DNA of 37,912 nt from a candidate division KSB1 bacterium (lineage in GTDB: Bacteria; Zhuqueibacterota; JdFR-76; DREG01), in contig JADFJB010000031.1 of assembly GCA_022566355.1 (NCBI GenBank), positions 1 to 37,912 of the forward strand, written 5' to 3'. The notes beneath the pieces were generated by a model. That model did no database searches and was not told where the DNA came from. It was given only the letters and a program-made list of their open reading frames with translations. Of the stretch, positions 7,894 through 15,368 are shown piece after piece. A program made the position numbers and the translations under genes. How positions within the stretch are numbered: position 1 is the first letter of the stretch; each line of letters opens with the position of its first letter.

Positions 7894-8361
7894 ATGGATA
7901 ATATTTTAATAGTGGATGATGAAGAGGATATACTGGAGTTATTATTTGATGTTGTGAAAAAATGGGGACACTTACCTATCATAGCAAGAGATGGCGAAGA
8001 TGCCTTGCAAAAAGTACAGGATGTTCCTATAGACCTTGTTTTATCTGATATCCGAATGCCTAAAATGGATGGCATGACTTTTCTGGAAAAACTAAAAAAA
8101 ATAAATCCTAATCTAACAGTGATTTTACTAACAGGCTATCCATCAGTGGAATCAGCCGTTCTCTCCATGAAAGAAGGCGCGTACGACTATCTCGTCAAAC
8201 CCATCAATTTAGACGAACTAAAAGAAAAAATTGATCGCGGGTTAGAAAGATCAAAACTTAGCCATTCATTAAAATTATTAAAAGGTGTCAACTGGTCATT
8301 ATTAATATCAATCCCATTCTGGTTGATCTTGGGAATCTTCCTCGCTAGATTATTGCGGTAA
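7894..8361 (+). CDS. Single-receiver response regulator with C-terminal membrane anchor
   Basis: A 155-residue protein. Residues 1-120 are a complete CheY-like receiver: acidic pair Asp8-Asp9, phosphoacceptor Asp52 in LVLSDIRMPKMDG, switch Thr80 in LLTGYPS, and Lys102 in YLVKP. The remainder is not a DNA-binding or enzymatic output domain but a short linker and a hydrophobic helix, about residues 134-152, ending in Arg-rich ARLLR, so the receiver is probably tethered to the inner face of the membrane. The start has an RBS (AGAGGAAAG). No histidine kinase is nearby. The receiver may act as a phosphate sink or as a membrane-localised switch for a partner; that is inference. Confidence 0.9.
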   Translation: MDNILIVDDEEDILELLFDVVKKWGHLPIIARDGEDALQKVQDVPIDLVLSDIRMPKMDGMTFLEKLKKINPNLTVILLTGYPSVESAVLSMKEGAYDYLVKPINLDELKEKIDRGLERSKLSHSLKLLKGVNWSLLISIPFWLILGIFLARLLR

Positions 8362-8504
8362 TCCTAGGTTTAAGTCTCTAATCTGAATAAATGAGGTTCT
8401 TAACACAAGAAGCTGACATTAAATTCGGATTTAATATTAGTCTTCAAAAAAATATTTTTAAAAATTCATTTATTACTGCTTGTAAATATCCTTAAATCTT
8501 TTAT

Positions 8505-8537
8505 TTTAAGTAAATGTAAGTTTACACATCACTTAAA
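8505..8537 (+). promoter_or_regulatory. Extended dyad before the 4-TM gene
   Basis: The inner inverted repeat TGTAA-GT-TTACA (8515-8526) is nested within the outer arms TTTAAGT (8505-8511) and ACTTAAA (8531-8537). It ends right before the Shine-Dalgarno AGGAG (8539-8543). It is suitable as a repressor operator or an RNA hairpin controlling the gene starting at 8550. The regulator is unknown. Confidence 0.5.
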
Positions 8538-8549
8538 TAGGAGTAATAA

Positions 8550-8990
8550 ATGCTTTACCAAACCCTGTATTATGTACATGCCGTAATAGGTTATGCCATA
8601 GCCCTTTATGCTTTACTGCTATATTGGCTGGACTATAGAATTGGGAGAATTGAATCTAGTTCAACTGAATATCAACAATTCAACCAAACAATGCAAAAAA
8701 TCCACCGAGGGATAAGTTTTAGTGCAATTGTTGCATTCTTGATTGGTGGATATATGGGAACTCCATTTTTTAAGGTTGGAGCGTTATGGATTATCTTAAA
8801 ACTAATCTTGTTTATTGTATGGATGGGGATAATGGGTGTACTTGGAACAAAAGCGCTCAAGCTACGAATGGAAACAGATAAGACAAATGAATCCTTGGTT
8901 CTTGCCCAGAAAAAAATGAACCTTTACAAACACATGCAATTAATTATTATTGCTACAATGTTCTATTTGGTTTATACTAAGCCTTTATGA
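8550..8990 (+). CDS. Four-helix integral membrane protein with conserved-looking histidines
   Basis: A 146-residue protein with four predicted membrane helices (about 10-28, 55-72, 77-99, 127-143). His10 lies at the start of helix 1, His52 just before helix 2 (MQKIHRGIS) and His128 just before helix 4. This spacing in a small four-helix protein recalls haem- or copper-binding families such as HemJ or CopD, but I cannot assign it to either. An RBS (AGGAG) and a long dyad precede the ATG. The next gene on the other strand is a ferritin, separated by a shared terminator, so a link to iron or haem is a loose inference. Real gene: high confidence; function unknown. Confidence 0.8.
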   Translation: MLYQTLYYVHAVIGYAIALYALLLYWLDYRIGRIESSSTEYQQFNQTMQKIHRGISFSAIVAFLIGGYMGTPFFKVGALWIILKLILFIVWMGIMGVLGTKALKLRMETDKTNESLVLAQKKMNLYKHMQLIIIATMFYLVYTKPL

Positions 8991-9012
8991 GTTTTTCGAC
9001 TAATGCAAAAAT

Positions 9013-9044
9013 TAAACGGGAAGCCTTCATTGACTTCCCGTTTA
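9013..9044. terminator. Bidirectional rho-independent terminator
   Basis: An 11-bp stem TAAACGGGAAG/CTTCCCGTTTA with a 10-base loop sits between the convergent 4-TM and ferritin genes. On the minus strand the stem is followed by TTTTTGC after two bases, a good terminator for ferritin; on the plus strand the T-run is weaker (TTTATTTCC). Confidence 0.8.
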
Positions 9045-9048
9045 TTTC

Positions 9049-9549
9049 CTATCCGCTTGTTTGTTGTCTTTGCCCTAACTCTCGATCAAGTAAATATAAC
9101 CCTCTACCATCAGTACCAATCATTTTGATCGTAGCCAATATGGATTTAAAGGTTGCTTCTTCCTCGATTTGTTCCGTCACAAACCAATTCAGTAAAATTA
9201 AAGTCGCATAGTCTTTCTCTTGATTAGCCAGGTCGACAAGTTTGTTTATACATCCTGTAATATGTTGTTCGTATTCGAGGGCTTTTGTAAATATGTCCAT
9301 AACAGAATCATAATTGACCGGAGGTTGAGCGACAGCCGGCACAATCGCCCTAGCGTCTACATTGAATAAATGCTCATAAATTCGCATTCCGTGAGCATTT
9401 TCCTCTTCAGCTTGCTTCCTAAAAAAAAGTGCGGTTCCATTTAAATCATTGGCCGAACACCAGGCTGAAATAGCCAAATAAATTGCCGAAGAGTCAAACT
9501 CTTCTTTAATATGTTCATTTAACATTCTTTCCATTTTTTTACTAATCAT
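9049..9549 (-). CDS. ftnA: Bacterial non-haem ferritin
   Basis: A 166-residue iron-storage protein of FtnA type that forms a 24-subunit cage and oxidises Fe(II) at a diiron centre. All ferroxidase ligands are visible at the canonical E. coli FtnA positions: Glu17, Glu50, His53, Glu94, Gln127 and Glu130. No methionine haem ligand of bacterioferritin is evident. The start has AAGGAG eight bases upstream. It has no same-strand partner close by and ends in a strong terminator, so it is probably monocistronic. No obvious Fur-type inverted repeat was seen upstream. Confidence 0.96.
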   Translation of the reverse strand: MISKKMERMLNEHIKEEFDSSAIYLAISAWCSANDLNGTALFFRKQAEEENAHGMRIYEHLFNVDARAIVPAVAQPPVNYDSVMDIFTKALEYEQHITGCINKLVDLANQEKDYATLILLNWFVTEQIEEEATFKSILATIKMIGTDGRGLYLLDRELGQRQQTSG

Positions 9550-9625
9550 TCAATTATTCTCCTTTTTAATATCTTCATTTTGATGAATTAAATACTAGTT
9601 TGAATAAAACTAAGACTAACAATTA

Positions 9626-9637
9626 GCGAAGCTTCGC
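9626..9637. repeat. Perfect 12-bp palindrome upstream of ferritin
   Basis: GCGAAGCTTCGC is a perfect 12-bp palindrome in otherwise AT-rich intergenic DNA (9550-9906), 77 bp before the ferritin start. It may be an operator or part of the adjacent repeat element. Confidence 0.4.
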
Positions 9638-9684
9638 CTCAAACCAACAAGAAAAACAAACTTAATAAACTCGAAATGTTAATA

Positions 9685-9830
9685 TCGAAATCCTAAACAA
9701 ATTCCAATGATAAAATTCCAAATATACCAAACACAACGAAGAATCCTATTGTGGAGAGTAAATCAGTTTTGCCTGTTTTTAATTTTGTATCATTCGAATT
9801 TTCGATATTGTTTGGAATTTAGGATCTCGA
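9685..9830. repeat. Degenerate inverted-repeat intergenic element
   Basis: The left end TCGAAATCCTAAA (9685-9697) matches the inverted right end TTTAGGATCTCGA (9818-9830) at 12 of 13 positions. Just inside, AATTCCAATGATA (9700-9712) pairs with the inverse of 9788-9800 at 12 of 13 positions. This makes an element of about 146 bp with imperfect terminal inverted repeats and no coding capacity. Similar AT-rich ends recur as dispersed intergenic repeats in uncultured bacterial genomes in my experience; copy number here is unknown. It occupies most of the gene-free stretch 9550-9906. Confidence 0.55.
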
Positions 9831-9860
9831 ATTTTAAATCAAAGTAGTTTTATTTCATCG

Positions 9861-9888
9861 CAAAAAAACTTGACTCAAAATCAAAGTT
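9861..9888 (-). terminator. Terminator at the end of the Bat operon
   Basis: On the minus strand AACTTTGA pairs with TCAAGTT (one bulged T) around the 7-base loop TTTTGAG and is followed by a run of Ts, 19 bp after the batE stop. Confidence 0.55.
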
Positions 9889-9906
9889 GTTTTTCTGATA
9901 AAACAT

Positions 9907-10671
9907 TTAAATTGCTTCGATGGCCAAAGATTCAAGCCATCCTTCTTTACCATCTGAAAGCCTGATCTCGATCCAATCACCTCGTCGATCCGTTATTTTA
10001 ACTTTTAAACCTTCATGAATCTTAAATATCTCAGTTCCATCAGAAGATGGGGCGCTTCTGACATCAATCTCACCTTCCATAACGATGGCATCAACTCTTT
10101 TATGAAATACTTTGGAAATAAATAAAAAAGAAAAGAGGATTAGAATAACAACAAATCCATATGACAGTGTCTCAAATATCCTCCGGAGCGAACCGGGTTT
10201 AATTAGAAGCCAGATTATCAAAAAAGTAAAAAAACAGATATAAATAAAAACTGTTAATAAGGTAAGAGAATGCAGGCTAAAATAATTTCTCATATCATTA
10301 ATGAATTTTACATAAAACAATTCCGGGATAGATGGTATTTTATCAACTACTTGTAAATTAGTAATTTGTAAGTTGAATTTTATATCTTCATCATTTGGTT
10401 TCAGTCGCGAGGCTCTCTCATAATTCAAAATCGCCTGCGGATTTTTTCCCAATTTATAAAAAGAATTACCAAGATTATAATATAATTCTGCACTTTCATA
10501 CTCCATTCCCAGAATTTCTTCGTAAGCGCTTATCGCTTCCTCATACTGGCCATTTTGATAATATTTGTTTGCCTCATTAAATTTATGTTCTTGATGATCT
10601 GCATAGACATGGCCGCAAAATATCAAAAGAAAGCATAAACAAACTTGAAATATAGTTTTTCGAATGATCAT
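9907..10671 (-). CDS. batE: BatE: TPR, membrane and SH3-like protein
   Basis: A 254-residue protein closing the Bat operon. Signal peptide 1-24 (cleavage near VYA), two to three TPRs about 27-105 including YYNLGNSFYKLGKNPQAI, two membrane helices about 136-160 and 168-188, and a C-terminal bacterial SH3 domain (about 193-252, with VRSAPSSDGTEIF and GDWIEIRLSDGKEGWLES). This order is that of BatE proteins. SH3b domains often bind cell-wall peptides, so it may link the Bat machine to the envelope. Its ATG abuts the batD stop (TAAATG), implying coupled translation. Confidence 0.88.
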   Translation of the reverse strand: MIIRKTIFQVCLCFLLIFCGHVYADHQEHKFNEANKYYQNGQYEEAISAYEEILGMEYESAELYYNLGNSFYKLGKNPQAILNYERASRLKPNDEDIKFNLQITNLQVVDKIPSIPELFYVKFINDMRNYFSLHSLTLLTVFIYICFFTFLIIWLLIKPGSLRRIFETLSYGFVVILILFSFLFISKVFHKRVDAIVMEGEIDVRSAPSSDGTEIFKIHEGLKVKITDRRGDWIEIRLSDGKEGWLESLAIEAI

Positions 10672-12555
10672 TTAACTAAGATCTGATTTTTCCAGTTTAG
10701 ATATTGCGGAAGTCGCTCGATTATAGAATTGTTGCATACCTTCTGGCGTAGCATTCGAAGGTGCAAATCTTTGGAAATCACACTCATGCACAATGGATAG
10801 CACCTCTTCAACAACTTCCTTTTTAACTTTTCTTTCACTCAGCTTTTCTTCAACTTCATCACTATTTAATCCAGCCGCTGATAAGTTCAGTTTGTCTGAG
10901 ATAAATCCAAACAAAGCTTTCGAGATTTCAGCATAAAATTCTTTTTGTTGATCGGTTTTTAATATTTTGTGGGCTCCTGCTAGTTTCTTCTTAGCCATCT
11001 GATTCGCACGTCGATTTCTCGCAAAAGCGACATTCACTTCCATTTTCCCTTGCCTTTGGCGGTAAAATAATGTGCCACCAAAAGCAACCAGGGGGATACC
11101 AAGTAAAAGTCCAAAAAGAAACGATTTATAAAAATGATTTCCTATCTTTTGAAATTCAACCGGACTTTCCTTAATAAAACGAATATCCCTACCTATGAAT
11201 TTTATCTCTTCACGAGTTAACCCGCTTGTGATTGGCGCACCCGTTCCCGACGATGCTTTCGCTTTGATCACAAATTCAGGTGTTTCCAGCCTCTTATAAA
11301 CAGCAGAGTTTGGATCGAAATATACAAAGGATATGGGTTTAATCCTGTGTGTCCCTGCAAACCTGGGAATAAAAACATATTCGTATACCTTTTCACCACT
11401 TATTACATCACCGCTCCGATTTATTTTCTGGCTTATTTCCGGTTCATATATTTCAAAGCCTTGAGGAAATTTAAATTTTGGCTCAGGAAGTATTTTAATA
11501 TTTCCACTTCCTTTGATTTTTATCTTCAGGGTAATCGCCTCGTTGGTTGACACTTCATTCTTATCCAAAGTTGCATTCCAACTGAAACTGCCAACGGCCC
11601 CACTAAAATCTGAAGGCCTGCCCTCCAGAGGTAAGGGTTTAACTGTAATTTTAAGTGGCTCACTTGCAATGGTTGTCCGAACCCTTTGACCAAAAGGACT
11701 ACTACTACCAAAAAAATCCTCAAAAATATCACGACTTCGTCTTCGTGATCTGAGCCGAACTTCACAATCTATTTCCATCGGCTCTAAAATTTTCTCCCCT
11801 GCTTGGGTAGGAAAAAGTGCAATCTTTTTGATTTCAGCTACAAGAAATCTTTTACCATCTATAATTTCTTCATAAGTATTTGGCTGTTTGGGAATCTCAA
11901 ATTCTTCAGTCCAAAAACCGATCAGATCAGGCGATTTGGTCAGGCTGTAATTACTCACCTCAACCCTAGTATAAATTTTATACGTAACGACAACAGGTTC
12001 ATATCTAAAAACCGTATTCTTATCGATTTCTGCGGCTAAATATAAATTCCCTTCAAGCTCATCTTCCGGTTGAATACCGCCACTCCTTGAACCCCAATTC
12101 CGAGCAGTTAAAGGCGGGGTAGTACCCTTAACGATTTCAATTTGAATTGGCCTTGAACGATATGTATTTCCGTTGAAATTTATCGTGATTGAGGGAATTT
12201 CAAATTTGCCTTCAGTGCTAGCAATATAGTTGTAGGTTGCACTCTTTGAAACTGACATTCTGCCATTTATTGACTGAAAACTGGATGTGGTACCTGAGTT
12301 CCCGGATAAAATGGCAAATGATGATAAATCCGGTGGATTGGGAATCCCTACGGATTGAGCTTCCTTTCCGGATATTTCAATTGTTAAAGAGAATTGTTGG
12401 TTGTTTGCTACTTTCGTGCGGTCGACTAAGGTTCTCAGCGTTAAATCCTGACCAAAGAGGAAATGTGGAATTGTAAAAAAGAATAAAACAAGGAAATAAA
12501 GACCACCTGAATTTAAATTTTGAAATTTGATATTTGTATTCTTATTAAAAGTCAT
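10672..12555 (-). CDS. batD: BatD: aerotolerance-type membrane protein
   Basis: A 627-residue protein of the Bat/oxygen-tolerance BatD family. It has an N-terminal signal/anchor (about 15-35), a long periplasmic part of repeated beta domains (e.g. LRTLVDRTKVANNQQFSLTI and a second LDKNEVSTNEAITLKIKI, both reading like the same Ig-like module), one membrane helix about 479-500, and a cytoplasmic helical tail with FISDKLNLSAAGLNSDEVEE and an ECDFQRFAPSN motif. That tail resembles the C-terminal domains of the two short BatD-like proteins in the same operon. Known Bat operons are linked to aerobic tolerance and stress; biochemical role unsettled. The gene lies 3 bp after batC. Confidence 0.88.
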   Translation of the reverse strand: MTFNKNTNIKFQNLNSGGLYFLVLFFFTIPHFLFGQDLTLRTLVDRTKVANNQQFSLTIEISGKEAQSVGIPNPPDLSSFAILSGNSGTTSSFQSINGRMSVSKSATYNYIASTEGKFEIPSITINFNGNTYRSRPIQIEIVKGTTPPLTARNWGSRSGGIQPEDELEGNLYLAAEIDKNTVFRYEPVVVTYKIYTRVEVSNYSLTKSPDLIGFWTEEFEIPKQPNTYEEIIDGKRFLVAEIKKIALFPTQAGEKILEPMEIDCEVRLRSRRRSRDIFEDFFGSSSPFGQRVRTTIASEPLKITVKPLPLEGRPSDFSGAVGSFSWNATLDKNEVSTNEAITLKIKIKGSGNIKILPEPKFKFPQGFEIYEPEISQKINRSGDVISGEKVYEYVFIPRFAGTHRIKPISFVYFDPNSAVYKRLETPEFVIKAKASSGTGAPITSGLTREEIKFIGRDIRFIKESPVEFQKIGNHFYKSFLFGLLLGIPLVAFGGTLFYRQRQGKMEVNVAFARNRRANQMAKKKLAGAHKILKTDQQKEFYAEISKALFGFISDKLNLSAAGLNSDEVEEKLSERKVKKEVVEEVLSIVHECDFQRFAPSNATPEGMQQFYNRATSAISKLEKSDLS

Positions 12556-12558
12556 TTC

Positions 12559-13299
12559 TTACCAATCTTTTTCGACGCGATACCGCCCTTTACTCTTAAC
12601 TTTCCGCTTTTTCTGAATATCCTTTTCATCATTCTTTAAGGCATCTAAAATTCGCTCAGCATCTTCTTTTGACAATTGTTCAGAGCTCTGTTGGTTTTGT
12701 TGCTCACCCTGCTGCTCTTGTTCCTCATCACCTTGCTGTTGTTGTTGTTGCTGCTGCTGATCTTGCTGATCTTGCTCATCGTCTCCTTGTTGTTGCTGCT
12801 GATTTTGTTGGTCTTGCTGTTGTTGCTGTTGTTGTTGGTTCTGTTGATCCTGGTTCTGCTCATCTTTATTATCTTTTAATTTACGGCGAACATATTCTAA
12901 ATTATACTTGGCGTCGATATCGTCAGGATTCATTTTCAATGCTTGTTGATAGGCAAGGATACTCTCTGGTAATTTTCCCAGTTTATATAGAGTGTTGCCA
13001 ACATTATAATATGTTTGTTGTTCTAGTTGCAAATCTTCACTTCCCATAACTTTTTGGTATTCTTGTAATGCCTCTTCATATTTATTCTTTTTGAATAATG
13101 TATTGCCAACGTTGAATTGAATTCTATCATTTTCAGGATCAGACAAAAGAGCATCTTGATATTTATTTAATGCCTGATCATAGTTCTTCTCAGCAAATAA
13201 TTCATTACCATTTTTTACCCTTTCCCTGGTAGATTGGGAAAACAGAATAGTTGGTAAAATCAAAACAAGTAAAACAATTGTATATCTGAACAATTTCAT
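12559..13299 (-). CDS. batC: BatC: TPR protein with glutamine-rich tail
   Basis: A 246-residue secreted or membrane-facing protein: signal peptide 1-21, three TPRs about 24-138 (RIQFNVGNTLFKKNKYEEAL, then YYNVGNTLYKLGKLPESIL, then a third ending DAKYNLEYVRR), then a charged, extremely Gln-rich stretch (147-208), and a basic C-terminus ending KSKGRYRVEKDW. This domain order is that of BatC proteins, where the tail is usually acidic/Gln-rich. It probably acts as a periplasmic protein-interaction scaffold for the VWA proteins BatA and BatB encoded just upstream. The start ATG lies 26 bp after the batB stop. Confidence 0.85.
   Translation of the reverse strand: MKLFRYTIVLLVLILPTILFSQSTRERVKNGNELFAEKNYDQALNKYQDALLSDPENDRIQFNVGNTLFKKNKYEEALQEYQKVMGSEDLQLEQQTYYNVGNTLYKLGKLPESILAYQQALKMNPDDIDAKYNLEYVRRKLKDNKDEQNQDQQNQQQQQQQQDQQNQQQQQGDDEQDQQDQQQQQQQQQGDEEQEQQGEQQNQQSSEQLSKEDAERILDALKNDEKDIQKKRKVKSKGRYRVEKDW
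12676..12861 (-). repeat. CAG/CAA low-complexity tract in batC
   Basis: About 186 bp of mostly CAA/CAG codons interspersed with GAT and GAA, encoding the Gln-rich tail (longest uninterrupted runs 8-9 Gln). It remains in frame with both flanks. Trinucleotide tracts of this kind can change length by slippage. The long open frames on the opposite strand here are a by-product of the repeat. Confidence 0.9.
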
Positions 13300-13325
13300 A
13301 ATATCACCTATTTGGTCTAATAAGT

Positions 13326-14357
13326 TTACTCAAACCTTCCTCTCCATTCGGTTTTTACTTTTTTCCGTTCCGGAATAAATAGATCGGCCAATAACAAGAA
13401 TAGGCCGATGACTAAGAAGTATTGAAATCGATCTTCGTACTGTAAAAAGATTCGTGACGATAATTCTTTTTTATCCATTTTATCTATATCTTCATAGATT
13501 TTGGAAAGTTCCATTTCTGCGGGTGTAGCATTATAATATTTACCATTCGTTTGAAGTGCAATTTTTTCGAGAGTGAATGGATCCAATTTAGAAGTAACTA
13601 CATTTCCTTTTTTGTCTTTCTTAAATCCCACTTGCTTCCCATATCCATCAAATTCAGGGATCGGAACTCCTTGCGTGGAGCCGATTCCTACTGTATAGAT
13701 TACGATGCCTTCTTTTTCTGCAATCTCTGCAGCTTTCATAGGATCCTTTACAGTATCTTCTCCATCTGTAATGAGAATCAATACTTTATGTTTTCTTTCC
13801 GTCACTACAAATGATTCAATTGATTTTTCTATTGCTTTGCCTATAGCGGTACCAGGCTTTGGAATTAAGCCCGGTTCAATAATATCCAGGAATATTTTTA
13901 GCGCGCCATAATCTAAAGTAAGCGGACATTGTACAAATGCTTCCCCGGCAAACACAATTAATCCAATACGATCACCTCGCAGTTGACGTATAAGTGTTGC
14001 TACTTCATGCTTTGCTTTGGTCAACCGGTTGGGTTTAATGTCCTCCGCCAACATCGATTTGGATACGTCAATCGCAACAAAAATGTCAACTCCCTTGCGC
14101 TTTATTTCTTCCAGTTTTGTACCAATTTGAGGCCGGGCAAGGGCAACAAGAAAGAAGAATAGTGATAGAATCAAAAGCGCTTTTTTCCAATTTTGTCGTT
14201 TTGGACTTTTTGACAGCATCAATTTTTCCATTAATTTTATATTGCCAAAACGTTCAAGGGCTTTCATTTTTGATTTTTGGACCCAAATAAAAAACAGGAA
14301 CAGAACCGGTACAAAAAAAAGAGTATATAAATATTGTTCGCTTGCAAATCGAAACAT
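13326..14357 (-). CDS. batB: BatB: VWA-domain membrane protein
   Basis: A 343-residue inner-membrane protein. Helices at about 9-26 and 61-78 precede a von Willebrand A domain (about 88-285) with an intact MIDAS metal site: DVSKS (Asp-x-Ser-x-Ser), the threonine in CPLTLDYG and ITDGEDT. A third helix lies near the C-terminus (about 311-331), followed by a basic tail. It is paralogous to BatA encoded just upstream. The metal-binding VWA domain should face the periplasm and bind partner proteins, with MoxR acting from the cytoplasm. Gene order batA-batB-batC-batD-batE is canonical. Confidence 0.9.
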   Translation of the reverse strand: MFRFASEQYLYTLFFVPVLFLFFIWVQKSKMKALERFGNIKLMEKLMLSKSPKRQNWKKALLILSLFFFLVALARPQIGTKLEEIKRKGVDIFVAIDVSKSMLAEDIKPNRLTKAKHEVATLIRQLRGDRIGLIVFAGEAFVQCPLTLDYGALKIFLDIIEPGLIPKPGTAIGKAIEKSIESFVVTERKHKVLILITDGEDTVKDPMKAAEIAEKEGIVIYTVGIGSTQGVPIPEFDGYGKQVGFKKDKKGNVVTSKLDPFTLEKIALQTNGKYYNATPAEMELSKIYEDIDKMDKKELSSRIFLQYEDRFQYFLVIGLFLLLADLFIPERKKVKTEWRGRFE

Positions 14358-14372
14358 TGTAATCCTGAAATC

Positions 14373-15368
14373 TTATGGTATTTTCTTGAATTTTGTATTT
14401 GATAATAACATTTCCAACCCAAACAAAATCAATCCCAAAGAAAGAAAAATTGAAAACAATTCGCGATAACGAGTGTATTCTTTAACTTCAATTTTGGTTT
14501 TTTCTAATTGACCAATCTCATCAAAAATTTTCTCAAGAGAACTTTTATCTATAGCCCTGAAATATTTCCCACCTGTCATAGATGCTATCTTTTGCAAAAG
14601 GTCCTCATCAATTTCAACTGGTAAGCGTTGATATCTTTTCCCAAACACGGGATCTACAATAGGGTACAAGGCAGTACCTTTGCTTCCTGCGCCAATGGTG
14701 TAAATCTTTACGTCCAACGCTTTGGCAATTTGTGCAGCCGATAAAGGGTGTAATTCGCCGGAATTGTTACGGCCATCGGTTAAGAGAATAATCACTTTGC
14801 TCTTAGATTTACTATCACGAAGGCGGTTAACGGCATTTGCAATAGCCATTCCGATTGCAGTGCCATCTTCAACCAAACCTATTTTTACATCTCTTATAAA
14901 GTTTAACAAGACACCATAGTCTAACGTTAGCGGACATTGCGTATAACTTTCTCCGGCAAAAACCACCATACCGATTCTATCGCTTGTTCGACCTTTTACG
15001 AAATCCTGCGCGACAAGTTTGGCAACTTCTAATCTATTTTTGGGCTTAAAGTCTTCCGCCAGCATAGAACTGGAAATATCCAAAGCCAAAATAATATCGA
15101 TCCCTTCGGTTGTAATTTCCTCTTCTTTGCTGCCGGATTGGGGTCTCGCCAACGCAATAATGATTAGTCCCATCGCCAACAGCCGAAGACCGAATAAGAT
15201 ATGCCTATAAAAATACCATCGAGATTTGCCGGCAGACTTAATGATATTTAAATTGGAATATTGCAAAGTTACAGTTTGTGGAGAACGCCGTTTGAAATGC
15301 AAAAAGAGCAATACCGGCAAAAGCAGTAATAATAATAAAAAATACGGATCGGCTAATCGATACAACAT
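14373..15368 (-). CDS. batA: BatA: VWA-domain membrane protein
   Basis: A 331-residue BatA-type protein: N-terminal helix about 9-25, a second helix near 57-74, VWA domain about 85-285 with MIDAS residues DISSS, the threonine in CPLTLDYG and LTDGRNN, and a C-terminal helix about 309-325. The BatA N-terminal hallmark ADPYFLLLLLLLPVLL is present. The ATG directly follows the TAG of the upstream BatD-like gene (TAGATG), so translation is coupled. It is probably a periplasm-facing adhesive or assembly module of the Bat complex. Confidence 0.92.
   Translation of the reverse strand: MLYRLADPYFLLLLLLLPVLLFLHFKRRSPQTVTLQYSNLNIIKSAGKSRWYFYRHILFGLRLLAMGLIIIALARPQSGSKEEEITTEGIDIILALDISSSMLAEDFKPKNRLEVAKLVAQDFVKGRTSDRIGMVVFAGESYTQCPLTLDYGVLLNFIRDVKIGLVEDGTAIGMAIANAVNRLRDSKSKSKVIILLTDGRNNSGELHPLSAAQIAKALDVKIYTIGAGSKGTALYPIVDPVFGKRYQRLPVEIDEDLLQKIASMTGGKYFRAIDKSSLEKIFDEIGQLEKTKIEVKEYTRYRELFSIFLSLGLILFGLEMLLSNTKFKKIP

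Noticed and set aside
12669-13049. Leu/Val-rich long open frames on the plus strand over batC
   Set aside because: They are the reverse reading of the CAA/CAG tract, which has few stops; no RBS or family signature.
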